Below are positions 45,199 through 47,292 of a stretch of 47,292 nt of DNA, in pieces. Position 1 is the stretch's first letter. Each line of letters starts with the position of its first letter. The position numbers and the translations under genes were made by a program. This stretch comes from Pirellulaceae bacterium (GTDB lineage: Bacteria; Planctomycetota; Planctomycetia; Pirellulales; Pirellulaceae). The notes under the pieces are model-generated. The model made no database searches. It was not told the DNA's origin and worked only from the letters and a program-made list of their open reading frames with translations. The stretch lies in the NCBI GenBank assembly GCA_024102795.1, contig JAGFJK010000122.1, forward strand, positions 1-47,292. The letters run 5' to 3'.

Positions 45199-45996
45199 AT
45201 GCTCTACGCCAATCGGAACCTGCAACTGACCGAAACCGAACGTCAGGCCATGCGCCGTGCCTGCCAGTTCAATGCCCAGTTGATGGACTTCATCCGCCCC
45301 CACGTTCGGGCAGGAATTACCACGGCGGCGATCGACCGCCTGGTGCATGAATACACCTTGGACCACGGGCACACGCCCGCCCCGCTCGGCTATCAGGGCT
45401 TCCCCCGCAGTTGCTGCACCAGCGTCAACGAAGTCATCTGCCACGGGATACCGGACGGATACGTTTTGAAGGAAGGCGACCTGATCAACGTGGACGTGAC
45501 CACCATCGTCCAGGGCTGGTATGGCGACCAGTCCGAGACGTTCCTGATCGGCAACGTTTCCAACGAGGCCCGCGCCGTCACGCAATGCGCCTTCGACTGC
45601 CTGTACCTGGCAATCGACGCCGTGCGGCCCGGCGGTCGAGTGTCCGACATCGGCGATGCAATTGTGGCCGAGGCGCGGCGGTTCGGCTTCAGCGTGGTCC
45701 GCGAATATGTCGGGCACGGCGTGGGCCGGCGATTCCACCAGGAACCATCGATCCCGCATTACCCGACCCGGCAGTCGAGACAGGATGTGCTGCTGCCCGG
45801 CATCTGCTTTACGATCGAACCGATGATCAACGCCGGCACGCGGCTCACCGTGCTGGACAAGTCCGATGGCTGGACCGTGCGTACCCGAGACGGAAGACCA
45901 ACCGCGCAGTTCGAACACACGATCCTGCTCACCGAAAACGGCCCCGAAATTCTCACGCTGACCCAGGACGGGCCGCAGCGAGGCCATCGGTTCTAG
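45199..45996 (+). CDS. map: Methionine aminopeptidase, type I
   Basis: The protein has 265 residues from ATG at 45199 ([15 protein letters not shown]). The extension to 45085 has no similarity. All five metal ligands are visible: Asp in INVDVT, Asp in [10 protein letters not shown], His in [14 protein letters not shown], Glu in CFTIEPMIN and Glu in AQFEHTIL. It removes the N-terminal methionine from nascent proteins in the cytoplasm. The loop [16 protein letters not shown] is the usual substrate-pocket segment. It is divergent from leuS. A CTTTCGCGGAGCGAAAG palindrome starts 9 bp after its stop. Confidence 0.97.
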   Translation: MLYANRNLQLTETERQAMRRACQFNAQLMDFIRPHVRAGITTAAIDRLVHEYTLDHGHTPAPLGYQGFPRSCCTSVNEVICHGIPDGYVLKEGDLINVDVTTIVQGWYGDQSETFLIGNVSNEARAVTQCAFDCLYLAIDAVRPGGRVSDIGDAIVAEARRFGFSVVREYVGHGVGRRFHQEPSIPHYPTRQSRQDVLLPGICFTIEPMINAGTRLTVLDKSDGWTVRTRDGRPTAQFEHTILLTENGPEILTLTQDGPQRGHRF

Positions 45997-46004
45997 GCCC
46001 GCTG

Positions 46005-46110
46005 CTTTCGCGGAGCGAAAGGCAGCGAAAGGCGACTATCGCCGAAGAATCTGGAAGGAGCGTTCCGTCGCGGGGCCCGCTACTTTCGCGGAGCGAAAGG
46101 CGACTATCGG
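46005..46110. repeat. Palindromic repeat CTTTCGCGGAGCGAAAG, two copies after map
   Basis: Perfect copies lie at 46005-46021 and 46083-46099, each with GGCGACTATC to the right. In the first, an extra GCAGCGAAA is inserted before that tail. They lie between map and the SH3-domain gene, in the same orientation as the glgC/leuS array. Confidence 0.85.
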
Positions 46111-46208
46111 GACCCGTGGGAGATGGAGCAACTGCCCTTGAGCGGCGGCGGCGATTCCGCTACAAGCGTCCGCCCTGGTTCCACTTCCCTGCAACGGACG
46201 CTCGTTCC

Positions 46209-47292
46209 ATGGCCTCGACGCTGCTTGTCTCCGGCTGTCTGCTCGCCCTCCTGTCCGCCGCACCCGCGGTCGGCCCGACAGCGCGCGAAGCGTATGTCAG
46301 CCGCGACCAGGCGCCGGTCCGTAGCGGGCCGGGCAGCGAGTTTTACGCCACGGACCACCTGGGCCGGGGCACGCGGCTGGAAGTCTATCGCCGGGACCCC
46401 GGCGGTTGGCTGGCGATCCGGCCGCCGGAAAACAGCCACAGCCTGGTGCCCCTGCGGCAACTGCGGGAAACAAAAACCGCCGGCGTATGGCAAGTGGCCG
46501 ATCCGCAGACCGTCGCCTGGGTGGCTACCCGGCACGGTCCGCTCGCGAATCACAAGTGGCAGGTGCAGTTGGAAGTCGGAGAACTGGTCCGCGTGCTGGG
46601 GCAGGACCAGTTCGCGTTGGTCGAGACGGGGCCACGCGAGACGGTGGCCCGGATCGCGCCTCCGGCGGGTGAATTCCGCTGGATTCATGAGGACTTCGTG
46701 GCCGACACACCGCTGCTCCCGACGGTCGAGCAGGCTGGCCCCGGCGCCCAGGCTGGCCCCGGCGGCCAGGTTGTGGCCGAAGGCATCGAACTGGCCGATT
46801 ATCAACTGATCGTCGAAGGGGACGATCGGCTCGCCGCCCCGCCAGTCTCTCCCGCGGGATTCTCGGAGCCCGCCGGCAGCCAGCCGAGTCAACAGCAATG
46901 GCGGCCGGCTCGTGGCAAACCAGCCGCCGGCCATGCCCCGGTTCCCGCCCCGACACCGATCGGGACGGACACCGTACCGTCCGCCACGGGCAAGGAGAAC
47001 AGCGACCCGCTGGACGCGCTGCCGTCGGCCACGTTGCAGGAACTGGATGTGATCCTGTCCTTGATGGTGGCCCAGCCGCCTGAACAATGGGACCTGGCTC
47101 CGCTGAGAGCGAAGCTGCTGGAGATGGTGGACCAAGGCGAGTCGGCATTGGAACGAGGGCGAGCACGCCTGATGCTGGAGAAGCTGACGCAGTTCGCCGA
47201 ATTGCAGGAGCGGCATCGTCAGGTGGACCGCCTGGCGCCGAGGCCCGGCAGCGAAGTCGCACCCGCGCAGGCCACGGCCCGCATCGGGGTCG
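46209..47292 (+). CDS. Exported bacterial SH3-domain protein (3' partial)
   Basis: The frame opens with ATG at 46209 and stays open to the right edge, giving 361 visible residues. A signal peptide is present (MASTLLVSGCLLALLSAAPAVG). Residues 28-80 form an SH3b-like domain (AYVSRDQAPVRSGPGSEFYATDHLGRGTRLEVYRRDPGGWLAIRPP). Residues 100-160 form a second, more diverged copy (AWVATRHGPLANHKWQVQLEVGELVRVLG). A proline/glutamine-rich linker follows, and then a helical region (SATLQELDVILSLMVAQPPEQWDLAPLRAKLLEMV). SH3b domains usually bind cell-wall peptides or act as export-side interaction modules. The competing frames in this region, 46123-46809 plus and 46104-47216 minus, carry no signal or domain. 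Confidence 0.82.
   Translation, partial: MASTLLVSGCLLALLSAAPAVGPTAREAYVSRDQAPVRSGPGSEFYATDHLGRGTRLEVYRRDPGGWLAIRPPENSHSLVPLRQLRETKTAGVWQVADPQTVAWVATRHGPLANHKWQVQLEVGELVRVLGQDQFALVETGPRETVARIAPPAGEFRWIHEDFVADTPLLPTVEQAGPGAQAGPGGQVVAEGIELADYQLIVEGDDRLAAPPVSPAGFSEPAGSQPSQQQWRPARGKPAAGHAPVPAPTPIGTDTVPSATGKENSDPLDALPSATLQELDVILSLMVAQPPEQWDLAPLRAKLLEMVDQGESALERGRARLMLEKLTQFAELQERHRQVDRLAPRPGSEVAPAQATARIGV

Noticed and set aside
46104..47216. A 370-codon minus-strand frame
   Set aside because: It is antisense to the SH3-domain gene and has no recognisable features.

Overview
The window looks like a piece of a high-GC Planctomycetota chromosome, probably Pirellulales-like. This is inferred from gene content: a giant YD-repeat protein, a DUF1080 protein, a formylglycine-type sulfatase, a DUF11 lipoprotein, HEAT-repeat proteins, a Uma2 nuclease, a lysine/alanine histone-like protein, and many secreted proteins of unknown function. 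No rRNA, tRNA or CRISPR array was seen.

Positions 1-6560 are accessory. An RHS/YD-repeat gene enters from the left edge. It ends in a cysteine-rich variable tip and is followed by a small membrane-anchored protein. Next come short N-terminal leftovers of up to three different transposases, then the first copy of a dispersed repeat with a conserved left edge, GGAAAGNTCAGACACCCA.

Positions 6600-16500 hold modules separated by copies of that repeat. The first module is a DUF1080/glycosidase-like fusion overlapping an EF-hand subtilase by ATGA. After repeat copy 2 and a decayed minus-strand gene comes the second module, a HEAT protein with a DUF1559-like tail plus an RND-porter-like gene. That gene stops inside repeat copy 3. 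A histone H1-like gene follows.

Positions 16500-29700 are mostly ordinary: a HEAT protein, inositol-1-phosphate synthase, then a co-directional run of class I aminotransferase, LarA-like (DUF2088) protein, Cys/Met-metabolism PLP enzyme and infA. After these come several secreted or membrane proteins of unknown role, including a DUF1579 protein.

Positions 29250-35220 contain two divergent units. On the minus strand a DUF11 lipoprotein is coupled to a stand-alone LigD-type 3'-phosphoesterase. On the plus strand an ECF sigma factor and a one-helix putative anti-sigma factor overlap, followed by an HtrA-like PDZ protein that has lost two of its three catalytic residues.

Positions 35290-47292 carry GDPD and a dihaem peroxidase (minus), deoC and a sulfatase (plus), Uma2, glgC and leuS (minus), map (plus), and an SH3-domain secreted protein that runs off the right edge. 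A 17-bp perfect palindrome, CTTTCGCGGAGCGAAAG, recurs in three intergenic regions and forms a 33-bp tandem array between glgC and leuS.
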